A stretch of 64,000 nucleotides of DNA from JBLEFH01 sp047345645 (GTDB lineage: Bacteria; Pseudomonadota; Alphaproteobacteria; Rhodobacterales; Rhodobacteraceae): assembly GCA_047345645.1 (NCBI GenBank), contig JBLEFH010000002.1; one strand, 5' to 3'. The notes below the pieces were generated by a model. The model was given only the letters and a program-made list of their open reading frames with translations, searched no databases and was not told the DNA's origin. Shown here one piece after another: positions 7,646-17,629 of the stretch (position 1 is its first letter; each line of letters opens with the position of its first letter). Made by a program: the position numbers and the translations under genes.

Positions 7646-8965
7646 ATGATGACCAAGATGACCCGCCGTCTCATGGCTGCGAGCGCAATCACGACATTGG
7701 CGCTTCCGGCCTTTGCGCAATCCATCACCATTGCCACTGTGAACAACGGTGACATGATTCGCATGCAGCAAATGACCGCACCCTTCACCGAAGCCAATCC
7801 GGACATCACACTGGAATGGGTGACGCTGGAGGAAAACATCCTGCGCGAGCGCGTCACGACCGATATCGCCACCAATGGCGGCCAGTATGACGTGCTGACC
7901 ATCGGCAACTACGAGGTGCCGATCTGGGCGAAACAGGAATGGCTGACCCCGCTGGAGGATCTGCCGGAAGATTACAATGTGGACGATCTGTTGCCGCCGG
8001 TGCGCGACGCGCTGTCGGTCGATGGCACGCTTTACGCGGTGCCGTTCTACGCCGAGTCCGCTCTGGTGATGTATCGCACGGATATCGCCGAAGAGGCGGG
8101 TGTTGAAATTCCCGCAGAGCCGACCTGGGCCGACATCAAGGCGGCCGCTGAGGCGATGACGAACAAAGATGAAGAGCTCTACGGCATCTGTCTGCGCGGC
8201 AAGCCGGGCTGGGGCGAGAATATGGGCTTCATCACCACCATGGCCAACAGCTATGGCGCGCGCTGGTTCGACATGGAGTGGAACCCGCAATTCGACAGCG
8301 CGGAGTGGAACGAGACCATCACCGACTATCTGGACATGATGACGAATTACGGCCCGCCGGGCGCATCGTCGAACGGCTTCAACGAGAACCTCTCGCTGTT
8401 CCAGCAGGGCAAATGCGGCATCTGGATTGACGCGTCGGTGGCGGCGAGCTTCGTGACCGACCCCGACGAATCCGTTGTGGCCGACAGCGTGGGCTTTGCG
8501 CAGTTCCCGAACAAGGAAGGCGTGGACAACCGCGGCAACTGGCTGTGGTCCTGGAGCCTCGCGATCCCGTCCTCCTCGGATGCACCGGATGCGGCCAAGA
8601 AATTCGTCGCTTGGGCCACCAGCCAAGCCTATATTGAGCAGGTTGCCGAATCCGAAGGCTGGCGCGCAGCGCCTCCGGGCACCCGCACCTCGCTTTATGA
8701 GAACAGCGAATATCAGGAGGCAGCGCCTTTCGCAGCGCCGACCCTGACCGCGATTGAGAACGCGAACACGCAAAAAGCCTCCGTGCAGGATATTCCTTAT
8801 ACCGGCGGCCAGTTCGTCGCGATCCCGGAATTCCAGGGCATCGGCACGAGCGTGGGTCAGCAGTTCTCGGCGGCACTGGCGGGGCAGGTTTCGGCTGAAG
8901 AAGCCCTGAGCAACGCGCAGTCGGACACGACCCGCGAGATGAAGCGCGCGCGCTACATCCGCTAA
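7646..8965 (+). CDS. smoE: Sorbitol/mannitol ABC transporter, substrate-binding protein
   Basis: A 439-residue extracellular solute-binding protein of the carbohydrate family 1 type. Residues 1-25 form a Sec signal peptide with a basic start (MTRR), a hydrophobic core and AFA-Q cleavage. The mature part begins with ITIATVNNGD and has the GGQYDVLTIGNYEVP segment of polyol binders. It would capture sorbitol, mannitol or related hexitols in the periplasm. It is the first gene of smoEFGK-smoS-mtlK-HAD-xylB, the order known from Rhodobacter. A strong hairpin after its stop separates it from the permease genes and could raise its level relative to them. Confidence 0.93.
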   Translation: MMTKMTRRLMAASAITTLALPAFAQSITIATVNNGDMIRMQQMTAPFTEANPDITLEWVTLEENILRERVTTDIATNGGQYDVLTIGNYEVPIWAKQEWLTPLEDLPEDYNVDDLLPPVRDALSVDGTLYAVPFYAESALVMYRTDIAEEAGVEIPAEPTWADIKAAAEAMTNKDEELYGICLRGKPGWGENMGFITTMANSYGARWFDMEWNPQFDSAEWNETITDYLDMMTNYGPPGASSNGFNENLSLFQQGKCGIWIDASVAASFVTDPDESVVADSVGFAQFPNKEGVDNRGNWLWSWSLAIPSSSDAPDAAKKFVAWATSQAYIEQVAESEGWRAAPPGTRTSLYENSEYQEAAPFAAPTLTAIENANTQKASVQDIPYTGGQFVAIPEFQGIGTSVGQQFSAALAGQVSAEEALSNAQSDTTREMKRARYIR

Positions 8966-8978
8966 TTTTCCACTGACC

Positions 8979-9006
8979 TCAGGCGCCTCTCGGGGCGCCT
9001 GATTTT
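8979..9006 (+). terminator. Hairpin with short T-run between smoE and smoF (attenuator or 3' stabiliser)
   Basis: A perfect 9-base stem (arms 8979-8987 and 8994-9002) with a 6-base loop is followed by TTTT. It lies inside an operon, so it is likely a partial terminator or an mRNA 3'-end protector that keeps binding protein in excess over permease, as known for other ABC sugar operons. Confidence 0.6.
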
Positions 9007-9059
9007 CCGGAACCTGCGCGGGTCGTGTTTTTCGCTCGCGCCTTGTCGGAGGACATGCA

Positions 9060-9932
9060 ATGGCGACTCGTCAGACACAGAGCCTTGCGCGTCTTATGAA
9101 CCTGCCGGCCATCATCCTGCTTTTGATCTGGATGGCTGTGCCGCTCATCATGACGCTTTTGTATTCTTTTCAAGATTTCCGCCTACAGTATGGCTCGGAG
9201 CCGACCGGCTGGATCGGCTGGCTCAATTATGAATTCTTCGTCACGGATCCGGCCTTTTGGGATGCGATCTGGAACACGCTGATCCTTGTGCTCGGCGTGC
9301 TGGCGATCACTGTCATCGGCGGCATCCTGATTGCCATGCTGATCGACAAGCCGATCTTCGGGCAGGGCTTTGTGCGCATCCTCGTGATCTCGCCGTTCTT
9401 TGTCATGCCGCCGGTGGCCGCGCTGATCTGGAAGAACATGATAATGCACCCCAGCTACGGGGTCTTTGCCGATATCGCAAAATTCTTTGGGGCAAATCCC
9501 GTGGACTGGTTTGCGCAATATCCGCTCTTCTCGATCATCCTGATCGTGGCGTGGCAATGGCTGCCGTTTGCGACCCTCATCCTGCTGACCTCTCTGCAAT
9601 CGCTTGATGGCGAGCAGATGGAAGCGGCGGAGATGGACGGGGCCTCGGCGCTCAGCCGCTTTCGCTATCTCACGCTGCCGCATATGTCGCGGGCGATCAC
9701 CGTGGTCATCCTGATCCAGTCGATCTTCCTTCTGAGCATCTATGCGGAGATCCTCGTGACCACGGGCGGCGGGCCGGGCAATGCCTCGACCAACCTGACC
9801 TATCTGATCTACCGGGCCGCACGGCTCAGCCAGGATGTCGGCCTTGCTGCCGCTGGCGGGATCATCGCGGTCATTCTGGCCAATATCGTCGCCATCTTCC
9901 TGATGCGCGCCGTTGGCAAAAACCTGGATTGA
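9060..9932 (+). CDS. smoF: Sorbitol/mannitol ABC transporter, permease subunit 1
   Basis: A 290-residue inner-membrane protein with about six helices and the cytoplasmic EAA loop EAAEMDGASALSRFRYLTLPHM at about residues 190-211, which docks on the ATPase. It belongs to the MalF-type permease family, but without MalF's long N-terminal extension. An in-frame ATG at 9060 begins MATRQTQSLARLMN. It pairs with smoG 10 bases downstream to form the channel for the SmoE-delivered hexitol. Confidence 0.92.
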   Translation: MATRQTQSLARLMNLPAIILLLIWMAVPLIMTLLYSFQDFRLQYGSEPTGWIGWLNYEFFVTDPAFWDAIWNTLILVLGVLAITVIGGILIAMLIDKPIFGQGFVRILVISPFFVMPPVAALIWKNMIMHPSYGVFADIAKFFGANPVDWFAQYPLFSIILIVAWQWLPFATLILLTSLQSLDGEQMEAAEMDGASALSRFRYLTLPHMSRAITVVILIQSIFLLSIYAEILVTTGGGPGNASTNLTYLIYRAARLSQDVGLAAAGGIIAVILANIVAIFLMRAVGKNLD

Positions 9933-9942
9933 GGAGGGCATT

Positions 9943-10767
9943 ATGGCACGCGCTGTTTCCACCAAAGCCAAGATCGGATGGACGATTGCCGCATGGGGTG
10001 TGGCCCTCGTGATCTTCTTCCCGATCCTTTACACCATCATCACCAGCCTCAAGACCGAGCCGGAGGCGATTGCGGGGTTCGATCTTCTGCCCAGCTTCTC
10101 GCTCGACAGCTACCGCGAGGTGCAGTCGCAATATAATTACATGCGGCCCTTCACCAACTCGGTGATCGTCTCCATCGGCTCGACGCTGCTGGCGCTGATC
10201 GTGGCGATCCCGTCGGCCTGGGCGATGGCCTTCTCGCCGAGCAAGCACACCAAGAACATCCTGATGTGGATGCTCTCGACCAAGATGATGCCCGCCGTCG
10301 CGGTGCTGGTGCCGATTTATCTGATCTTCCTGCGCACCGGCCTGATGGACACCCGGATCGGTCTCACCATCATCCTGATGCTGATGAACCTGCCGATCGT
10401 GGTCTGGATGCTCTACACCTATTTCCGCGAGATTCCGGGGGAAATCCTCGAAGCCGCGCGGATGGACGGGGCGACGCTCAGCCAAGAGATCGTCCATGTG
10501 CTGACGCCGATGGCGGTGCCCGGCATTGCCTCGACGCTTCTGCTCAACGTGATCCTCGCCTGGAACGAAGCCTTCTGGACGATCCAGCTCACCACGACCA
10601 ATGCCGCGCCGCTCTCGGCCTTCATTGCCTCTTTCTCCAGCCCTCAGGGTCTCTTCTGGGCCAAGCTCTCGGCGGCCTCCGTCATGGCGATTGCGCCGAT
10701 CCTGATCCTCGGCTGGTTCAGCCAAAAACAACTTGTCCGCGGCCTGACCTTCGGCGCGGTGAAATAA
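9943..10767 (+). CDS. smoG: Sorbitol/mannitol ABC transporter, permease subunit 2
   Basis: A 274-residue MalG-type permease. I start at 9943 (MARAVSTKAK), preceded by GAGGAGG, rather than at an upstream in-frame GTG at 9913 that overlaps smoF. Six membrane helices and the EAA motif EAARMDGATLSQEIVHVLTPM are present. It forms the heterodimeric channel with SmoF. The C-terminus ends with QKQLVRGLTFGAVK, the usual end of MalG-like subunits. Confidence 0.92.
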   Translation: MARAVSTKAKIGWTIAAWGVALVIFFPILYTIITSLKTEPEAIAGFDLLPSFSLDSYREVQSQYNYMRPFTNSVIVSIGSTLLALIVAIPSAWAMAFSPSKHTKNILMWMLSTKMMPAVAVLVPIYLIFLRTGLMDTRIGLTIILMLMNLPIVVWMLYTYFREIPGEILEAARMDGATLSQEIVHVLTPMAVPGIASTLLLNVILAWNEAFWTIQLTTTNAAPLSAFIASFSSPQGLFWAKLSAASVMAIAPILILGWFSQKQLVRGLTFGAVK

Positions 10768-10781
10768 GGGGGGACTGACAC

Positions 10782-11776
<995 letters not shown>

Positions 11777-11780
<4 letters not shown>

Positions 11781-12541
11781 GGCTGGAAGGCAAGACCGCG
11801 CTCATCACGGGCGCGGCGCGCGGGATCGGGCGAGCCTTTGCGGAGGCTTATATCCGCGAAGGCGCGACGGTCGCGATTGCCGATATCAATGCGGAGGGCG
11901 TGAAAGCCACGGCCTCCGAGATTGGCGCGGTGCCGATTGTGATGGATGTGACCGATCAGGCGAGCATAGATGCGGGCGTCGCGGATGCGGCGGAGGCCAT
12001 GGGTGGGATCGACATTCTCATCAACAATGCCGCGCTCTTTGACCTTGCCCCGATCACCGAGATCACCCGCGAGAGCTATGACCGGCTCTTTGCGATCAAT
12101 GTCAGCGGCACGCTCTTCACCATGCAGGCCGTCGCGAAAGACATGATCGACAGGGGCCGCAACGGCAAGATCATCAATATGGCGAGTCAGGCGGGCCGTC
12201 GCGGCGAGCCGCTCGTCGCCGTCTATTGCGCGACCAAGGCGGCGGTGATCTCGCTGACCCAATCGGCGGGTCTGAACCTCATCTCTCATGGCATCAACGT
12301 CAACGCCATCGCCCCCGGCGTGGTGGATGGCGATCACTGGGACGGCGTGGACGCCAAATTCGCCGAATATGAGAACAAGCCGCGCGGCCAGAAGAAAAAG
12401 GAGGTCGGCGAGGCCGTTCCTTATGGCCGCATGGGCACCGCAGACGACTTAACTGGTATGGCCATTTTCCTCGCAACAGACGAAGCCGATTACATTGTCG
12501 CGCAATGCTACAATGTGGACGGCGGACAATGGATGAGCTGA
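11777..12541 (+). CDS. smoS: Sorbitol dehydrogenase (L-iditol 2-dehydrogenase), SDR type
   Basis: A 254-residue short-chain dehydrogenase starting at a GTG that overlaps the smoK stop. It has TGAARGIG (11-18) for NAD binding, INNAA, an active-site serine at about 137, and Tyr150 and Lys154 in YCATK. Length, operon position and the NMASQAGRRGE segment match the Rhodobacter enzyme that oxidises sorbitol to D-fructose and galactitol to tagatose. It should supply fructose to central metabolism. NAD preference is inferred from the acidic residue after strand 2 (ADIN). Confidence 0.92.
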
Positions 12542-12542
12542 T

Positions 12543-14006
12543 ATGACAAAGCTGAACGCTGCCGCGCTCGACAAGATCGATATTCCCACCCCAAGCTATG
12601 ATCGCACCGCGCTGAAAGGCGGGATCCTGCATTTCGGGGTCGGCAATTTCCACCGCGCGCATCAGGCGGTTTATCTCGACCGTTTGCTGGAGACGGGCAA
12701 GGGCGGCGACTATGCGATTGTCGGCGCGGGCGTCATGCCGGGCGATGTGAAAATGCGCGATACGCTGGCCGAACAGGACTATCTTTATACGGTGGTCGAG
12801 CAGACGGCGGAGGCCGCCGATGCGCGGGTGATCGGCCCAATGATCGACTATATCGCGCCCGGTAACGCCGATGCGGTGATCGCGCGACTGGCGGACGCGG
12901 AGACGAAAATCGCCAGCCTGACCATCACCGAGGGCGGCTATTTCATCGACGCCAACACCAATCATTTCGACCCGACCCATCACGCCATCGCCCATGACGG
13001 CGCGAACCCGGAGAGCCCGGAAACCGTGTTCGGGATGCTGGTTGCGGGGCTCAAGGCGCGGCGCGAGGCAGGCCATCCGCCTTTCACCGTGATGAGCTGT
13101 GACAACATTCCTCATAACGGCGTCGTCGCCCGCGAAGCGGTGGTCGAGACGGCGCGGCTGTCGTCGAGTGAGCTGGCGGACTGGATCGAAGAAAACGTCG
13201 CCTTCCCCAACGGCATGGTGGACCGGATCACCCCTGCCACCTCCGAGCGCGAGCGCAAGATGGTCCGCGACGAATTTGGCATCGAGGACGACGCGCCGGT
13301 CTTTTGCGAGGATTTCATCCAGTGGGTGCTGGAGGACAATTTTCCCGCCGGGCGGCCCGCGCTTGAAGAGGTCGGCGTCGAATTCGTCGAGGATGTGACG
13401 CCTTGGGAATATATGAAACTGCGTATCCTCAATGGGGGTCACGCGGTGATCGCCTATCCCGCCGGGCTGATGGATATCGAATATGTTCATGAAGGGATGC
13501 AGAACGATCTCGTCGCGCGCTTCCTCGAAAAGATCGAGACCGAGGAGATGATCCCCGCTGTCCCGCCCGTGCCCGGCACGGACACCACCGCCTATTTCGA
13601 GAAGGTGAAAGAGCGCTGCGCCAACCCCAAAATCGCGGATACGATCCGGCGGCTCTGCCTTGATGGCTCGAACCGCCAGCCGAAATTTATCATCCCGACC
13701 ATTGCCGATCGGCTGAAGGACGGCAAATCAGTGGATGGTCTGGCCCTCGAAAGCGCGCTTTGGTGCCGCTACTGCGCCGGGACGACCGAGAGCGGGGCGG
13801 AGATCGCGCCGAATGATCCGAACTGGGACCGCCTGACCGAGACCGCCAAAGCCGCCAAGGACGATCCGTCAAAATGGCTGGAAATGTCGGATATTTACGG
13901 CGCAACCGGGCGCGATCCGGCCTTTGCCGAGCCTTTCGCCCGCTGGCTGAATATGCTGTGGGCGGACGGCACCGAGGCGACGCTGCGCCATTATCTCGGT
14001 AGCTAA
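12543..14006 (+). CDS. mtlK: Mannitol 2-dehydrogenase, long-chain polyol dehydrogenase
   Basis: A 487-residue enzyme of the mannitol dehydrogenase family. The N-terminal FGVGNFHRAHQA motif forms the nucleotide fold. The catalytic signature K-x4-N-x2-H is in KLRILNGGH with Lys292, Asn297 and His300, close to Pseudomonas numbering. It oxidises D-mannitol, and usually D-arabitol, to D-fructose or D-xylulose with NAD. It begins 1 base after smoS ends. The D-xylulose it can make from arabitol would be phosphorylated by the xylulokinase downstream. Confidence 0.94.
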   Translation: MTKLNAAALDKIDIPTPSYDRTALKGGILHFGVGNFHRAHQAVYLDRLLETGKGGDYAIVGAGVMPGDVKMRDTLAEQDYLYTVVEQTAEAADARVIGPMIDYIAPGNADAVIARLADAETKIASLTITEGGYFIDANTNHFDPTHHAIAHDGANPESPETVFGMLVAGLKARREAGHPPFTVMSCDNIPHNGVVAREAVVETARLSSSELADWIEENVAFPNGMVDRITPATSERERKMVRDEFGIEDDAPVFCEDFIQWVLEDNFPAGRPALEEVGVEFVEDVTPWEYMKLRILNGGHAVIAYPAGLMDIEYVHEGMQNDLVARFLEKIETEEMIPAVPPVPGTDTTAYFEKVKERCANPKIADTIRRLCLDGSNRQPKFIIPTIADRLKDGKSVDGLALESALWCRYCAGTTESGAEIAPNDPNWDRLTETAKAAKDDPSKWLEMSDIYGATGRDPAFAEPFARWLNMLWADGTEATLRHYLGS

Positions 14007-14009
14007 ACG

Positions 14010-14681
14010 ATGGCGACGGCGCTCATTTTCGATTGCGACGGTGTGCTGATCGACAGCGAGCCGCTCTCCGTCGCAGAACTGGGCGCGTCGCTGCGTGAGG
14101 CCGGGGCGGAGATCACGGATAACGAGATTTTCGTGCGGATGGTCGGGCTGTCGATTGCCAAAATCCTCGACATTGTGCGGCGCGAGTATGGCGTCGATGC
14201 CGCGCCCTATATCGAGGATTTTCGCCTGCGTCTGGAGCAGCGCTTTGCCGCATCGCTCCAGCCGATTGAGGGGATCGCCGACGCGCTCGACGCACTCGCC
14301 GATCTGCCGCGCGCGGTCGCGTCCTCTTCGACGCCCTCGCGGCTGGAGCAGACGCTGACCCTGACCAATCTCAAACCGCGCCTCGCCCCGCATATCTATT
14401 CGGCGAGCCTTGTGAAAAACGGCAAACCCGCGCCGGATCTCTTCCTTTATGCGGCGGAGAAGATCGGGGCCGCGCCCCAAGATTGCATCGTGATCGAGGA
14501 TAGCGCCCACGGCGTCGAGGCCGCACATGCCGCCGGGATGCAGGTGATCGGCTTCACCGGCGGCGGCCATGCGGAGGCAGCGCGTCTCGGCGCGCGTTTG
14601 CCGCAGCTTCATCCCGACGCGCTCGTTGCACATGCCGCCGAATTGCCCGAAACTATTCGCAAATTGATCGCCGCGCGCTGA
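14010..14681 (+). CDS. HAD-family phosphatase/phosphomutase-like protein in the polyol operon
   Basis: A 223-residue HAD hydrolase of the beta-phosphoglucomutase-like subgroup. Motif I is FDCDGVLIDSEP at the N-terminus with the nucleophile and acid-base aspartates, motif II serine-threonine is in SSSTPSR, and motif IV is IEDSAHGVEAA. A helical cap lies between about residues 15 and 90. It starts 3 bases after mtlK, so it belongs to the operon. The substrate is probably a sugar or polyol phosphate, for example clearing misphosphorylated pentoses; that is an inference. The gene is common in rhodobacterial smo operons. Confidence 0.85.
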   Translation: MATALIFDCDGVLIDSEPLSVAELGASLREAGAEITDNEIFVRMVGLSIAKILDIVRREYGVDAAPYIEDFRLRLEQRFAASLQPIEGIADALDALADLPRAVASSSTPSRLEQTLTLTNLKPRLAPHIYSASLVKNGKPAPDLFLYAAEKIGAAPQDCIVIEDSAHGVEAAHAAGMQVIGFTGGGHAEAARLGARLPQLHPDALVAHAAELPETIRKLIAAR

Positions 14682-14703
14682 ATCGCGGCAAGCGGAGGGC
14701 AGC

Positions 14704-16134
14704 ATGTATCTTGGCATTGATCTCGGCACGTCGGGTGTCAAAGCGCTTCTCATGGACGATGCGCAGAAGGTGCTTGGCTCGGCCAGCGCGCCGCTAGACG
14801 TGTCCCGGCCCGAACGCGGATGGTCGGAGCAGGACCCGGCGGATTGGGTCGCCGCGTCGGAGCGGGCGATTGCGGAGCTGAAAGCCAAACATGACCTCTC
14901 CGGCCTGCGCGGGATTGGCCTCTCGGGCCAGATGCACGGCGCGGTGACGATCGATGCGGATGACAAGGTGATCCGGCCCGCGATCCTTTGGAATGACGGC
15001 CGTGCCCATGAGGAAGCCGCCGCGCTCGATGCCGACCCGCAATTTCGCGAGATTTCCGGCAATATCGTCTTTGCGGGCTTCACCGCGCCGAAGCTCGTCT
15101 GGATGGCGAAACATGAGTCGGACGCCTTTGCCCGAGTCGCCAAGGTGTTGCTGCCGAAGGATTATCTGCGCCTTTGGCTGACCGGGGAGCATGTCGCCGA
15201 AATGTCGGATGCGGCGGGCACGAGTTGGCTCGACACCGGCGCGCGCCGCTGGTCGGACGCGCTTTTGGAGGCCTCCGGGATGCGCGCCGACCAGATGCCG
15301 GATCTCATCGAGGGCAATGCCGTTTCGGGCGGTCTGCGCAAGGATCTCGCCGAAGCCTGGGGTGTGACCCCCGGCATCCCCGTGGCAGGCGGCGCGGGCG
15401 ACAATGCGGCGACGGCGATTGGCGCGGGCACGGTGGCCGAAGGGCAGGGCTTCGTCTCGCTCGGCACCTCGGGCGTCCTTTTCGCCGCGACCGACCGCTA
15501 TTTGCCGCGCCCGGAAAGCGCGGTTCATGCCTTCTGCCACGCGCTGCCCGAGACGTGGCACCAGATGGGCGTGATCCTCTCCGCCTCCGCCTCGTTGACA
15601 TGGCTCTCCGGGATCACCGGCCAGCCGCCCGAAGCGCTGACGGCGGAGATTGGCGACACGCTTGAGGCCCCCGGTCTCGTGACCTTCCTGCCGTACCTTT
15701 CGGGAGAGCGGACGCCGCATAACGATCCGTCCGCGCGCGGCCATCTCGCCGGACTTTCGGCGCGCACCGACCGGGCGGCGCTGACCCGCGCCGTGCTGGA
15801 AGGGGTCGCCTTTGCCTTCGCCGACAACCTCGCGGCGCTGCGCGCAGCGGGCTCCGATCCGCAGGCGTTGTTGGCACTGGGCGGCGGCGCGAAGTCGCCT
15901 TATTGGCTGAAACTCATTGCTACCGCGCTCGATCTGCCCGTGCTGCTCCCCGAAGGTGGCGATTTCGGTGCGGCATTCGGCGCGGCGCGGCTCGGGCTCA
16001 TGGCCGATACCGGGGCGGACCCGCTGGAGGTTTGCACCGCTCCGGCGATTGCGCAGGAGATCACGCCCGAGGCGGACCACCGCGCCGCCTTTGACGACGC
16101 GCTGGCCCGCTATCGCGCGCTCTACGCGGGCTGA
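14704..16134 (+). CDS. xylB: Xylulokinase
   Basis: A 476-residue FGGY-family kinase. The N-terminal phosphate loop is IDLGTSGVKALL, the substrate region is GLSGQMHG, and GAGDNAATAIGAG and the late LALGGGAKSPYW segment form the ATP site. It fits xylulokinases in motif and length. It converts D-xylulose, made from D-arabitol by MtlK or from xylitol, to D-xylulose 5-phosphate for the pentose phosphate pathway. It is the last gene of the operon, and its end overlaps the convergent VOC gene by 13 bases. Confidence 0.92.
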   Translation: MYLGIDLGTSGVKALLMDDAQKVLGSASAPLDVSRPERGWSEQDPADWVAASERAIAELKAKHDLSGLRGIGLSGQMHGAVTIDADDKVIRPAILWNDGRAHEEAAALDADPQFREISGNIVFAGFTAPKLVWMAKHESDAFARVAKVLLPKDYLRLWLTGEHVAEMSDAAGTSWLDTGARRWSDALLEASGMRADQMPDLIEGNAVSGGLRKDLAEAWGVTPGIPVAGGAGDNAATAIGAGTVAEGQGFVSLGTSGVLFAATDRYLPRPESAVHAFCHALPETWHQMGVILSASASLTWLSGITGQPPEALTAEIGDTLEAPGLVTFLPYLSGERTPHNDPSARGHLAGLSARTDRAALTRAVLEGVAFAFADNLAALRAAGSDPQALLALGGGAKSPYWLKLIATALDLPVLLPEGGDFGAAFGAARLGLMADTGADPLEVCTAPAIAQEITPEADHRAAFDDALARYRALYAG

Positions 16135-16907
16135 TTGCTGAGCGTAAAGCGGGTGCCCCACGGATCGGTTAGCGTGTCGGGCAGCCCGGCGGGATCAGTC
16201 GCGATCAGCCCGACCTCTTTGAGCCCGCGACTGTCTGCGCTGCGCGTCTCCGCGCCGCGCGAGTTCCAGACATTCCCCGCGATATGGTGGTGATAGCCAC
16301 CCCAGCCATACCAACCCGCCGCGGCCATCCCGAAGGTCTTGGTCGCGCCGAGGGTCTCGGTGGCGAAGCTATCCATCGCAGCCACATCGCCGACCTGCAA
16401 ATGCACATGGCCGATCACCGTGCCGGAGGGCGCGGCGTTCCACGGCGTCGCGGCTTCCGCCAGCGCCATGAGGTCGAGCGGGAGCGTGTTCATCGCGATC
16501 TCATCGCCGCTCACCTGCCATTCCGAGCGCGGGCGGTCCCAGTAAATTTCGATGCCATTGCCTTCAGGGTCGCGCAAATACAGCGCTTCGCTCACGAGGT
16601 GATCCGAAGCGCCGTCGAGACGCAGGCCGAGATCGCGCGCATGGGTCAGCCACCCGCCAAGCGCGGCGCGGGACGGCAGCAGAAACGCGGTGTGAAACAG
16701 CCCCGCCTCGTAAGGGTGGTGGCGCGCGGCGGCGTCTTTTTCGAGCGCGACGAGCAGGCGGCCGTCTGCGCCAAACTGCGCGGTTTCGCCGTCGCGGGTG
16801 AGCGGCTCCAGCCCGAGAACACGGGTGTAAAAATCGCCAACGCGGTCCAGATCATTGACGGTCAGGGTCACGTGACCAATCGAGATAGGGGCATCAGAAC
16901 TTGCCAT
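16122..16907 (-). CDS. VOC-superfamily protein, CatE-like extradiol dioxygenase
   Basis: A 261-residue protein made of two vicinal-oxygen-chelate modules: residues about 8-125 beginning GHVTLTVNDLDRV, and about 145-250 beginning GHVHLQVGDV. A first-domain IEIYWDRP strand and HHHIAGN in the second module supply likely metal ligands. The layout resembles CatE/catechol 2,3-dioxygenase-like proteins of unclear in vivo substrate. No aromatic pathway genes are adjacent. The GGAGG just upstream of ATG 16907 supports this start. Confidence 0.82.
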   Translation of the reverse strand: MASSDAPISIGHVTLTVNDLDRVGDFYTRVLGLEPLTRDGETAQFGADGRLLVALEKDAAARHHPYEAGLFHTAFLLPSRAALGGWLTHARDLGLRLDGASDHLVSEALYLRDPEGNGIEIYWDRPRSEWQVSGDEIAMNTLPLDLMALAEAATPWNAAPSGTVIGHVHLQVGDVAAMDSFATETLGATKTFGMAAAGWYGWGGYHHHIAGNVWNSRGAETRSADSRGLKEVGLIATDPAGLPDTLTDPWGTRFTLSNQPA

Positions 16908-16964
16908 ATCGGCCTCCTTTTCAGGGGCCAGATGTAACGTCGTAACGCGGCGAATAAAGGGCCA

Positions 16965-16991
16965 GCGCCGCGCCAGACTGTCGCGCGGCGC
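16965..16991 (-). terminator. GC-rich hairpin downstream of the small exported protein gene
   Basis: A perfect 9-base GC stem (arms 16965-16973 and 16983-16991) with a 9-base loop lies 16 bases past the stop of the minus-strand gene at 17007. There is no real T-run on either side, so it may be a weak terminator or an mRNA end stabiliser. Confidence 0.4.
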
Positions 16992-17006
16992 GAAACAATC
17001 GCGGCG

Positions 17007-17372
17007 TCACTGGGCCGCGCTGGTCAACACCCCGATGAGTTTGGAGACGGTCTGGCTCTCCGTTTCGACCAGCACCACATGATTGCCCATCACGCGATAC
17101 TCGTGGCCCTGCGGCGCGGCGCGGAGGTGATCCTGCGCGGCGGGCGCAAAGGCCTGGCTGTCATGGGCCGCTTCGCCGATATGCGGGCCGCTTTGCGGGT
17201 GGATGGCGTTGTGAACTTCTTCAACGGCTTCCCGAGGCGCGGCGTCCTGCGACACCGCCTCTTCGCACCCTTCAGGTGCCGGGCAGGGGGACGGCCCTTG
17301 CGGCGCGGCCAGAATAGCGACGGGAGCGAGACCTGCGAGGGCAAGGGCGGCAGCAATCTGAAGGCGCGTCAT
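17007..17372 (-). CDS. Small exported protein of unknown function
   Basis: A 121-residue protein with a Sec-type signal peptide (MTRLQIAAALALAGLAPVAILA, cleavage after about residue 22-23). A low-complexity acidic/proline stretch with two cysteines (PCPAPEGCEE) comes next, then a His-rich middle and a short C-terminal domain with YRVMGNHVVLVETE. The last 40 residues look folded and could be a conserved alphaproteobacterial excinuclease-ABC-subunit-like exported domain, but I do not recognise it securely. It is single-gene and divergent from the Anbu operon. Confidence 0.65.
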   Translation of the reverse strand: MTRLQIAAALALAGLAPVAILAAPQGPSPCPAPEGCEEAVSQDAAPREAVEEVHNAIHPQSGPHIGEAAHDSQAFAPAAQDHLRAAPQGHEYRVMGNHVVLVETESQTVSKLIGVLTSAAQ

Positions 17373-17629
17373 CGTTAAAACTCCATTAAATTTCTATGTG
17401 TCCAACGCATGAGAAAGGGATTTCGATCTAATCTTTTTGTGATCTCACGAAAACGTGTTCAACGGAAGGGCGGGGCGTCGCCGCGCCCCATAAGATTGCC
17501 TAAATCTTTAGCAAAACCCGCCGCAACGCCCCCTAAAACCCTTTTTTTGTGGACTATTTTATCCATCCCCCTTCCAATCCTTCGGGCAACTCGGTTCAAT
17601 AGCGACAAAGCCAAGTGGGGATGTAGAAG

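Noticed and set aside
17471..17490. GC hairpin upstream of the Anbu operon taken as terminator
   Set aside because: It lies upstream of both divergent genes and has no T-run; it may only reflect GC richness.
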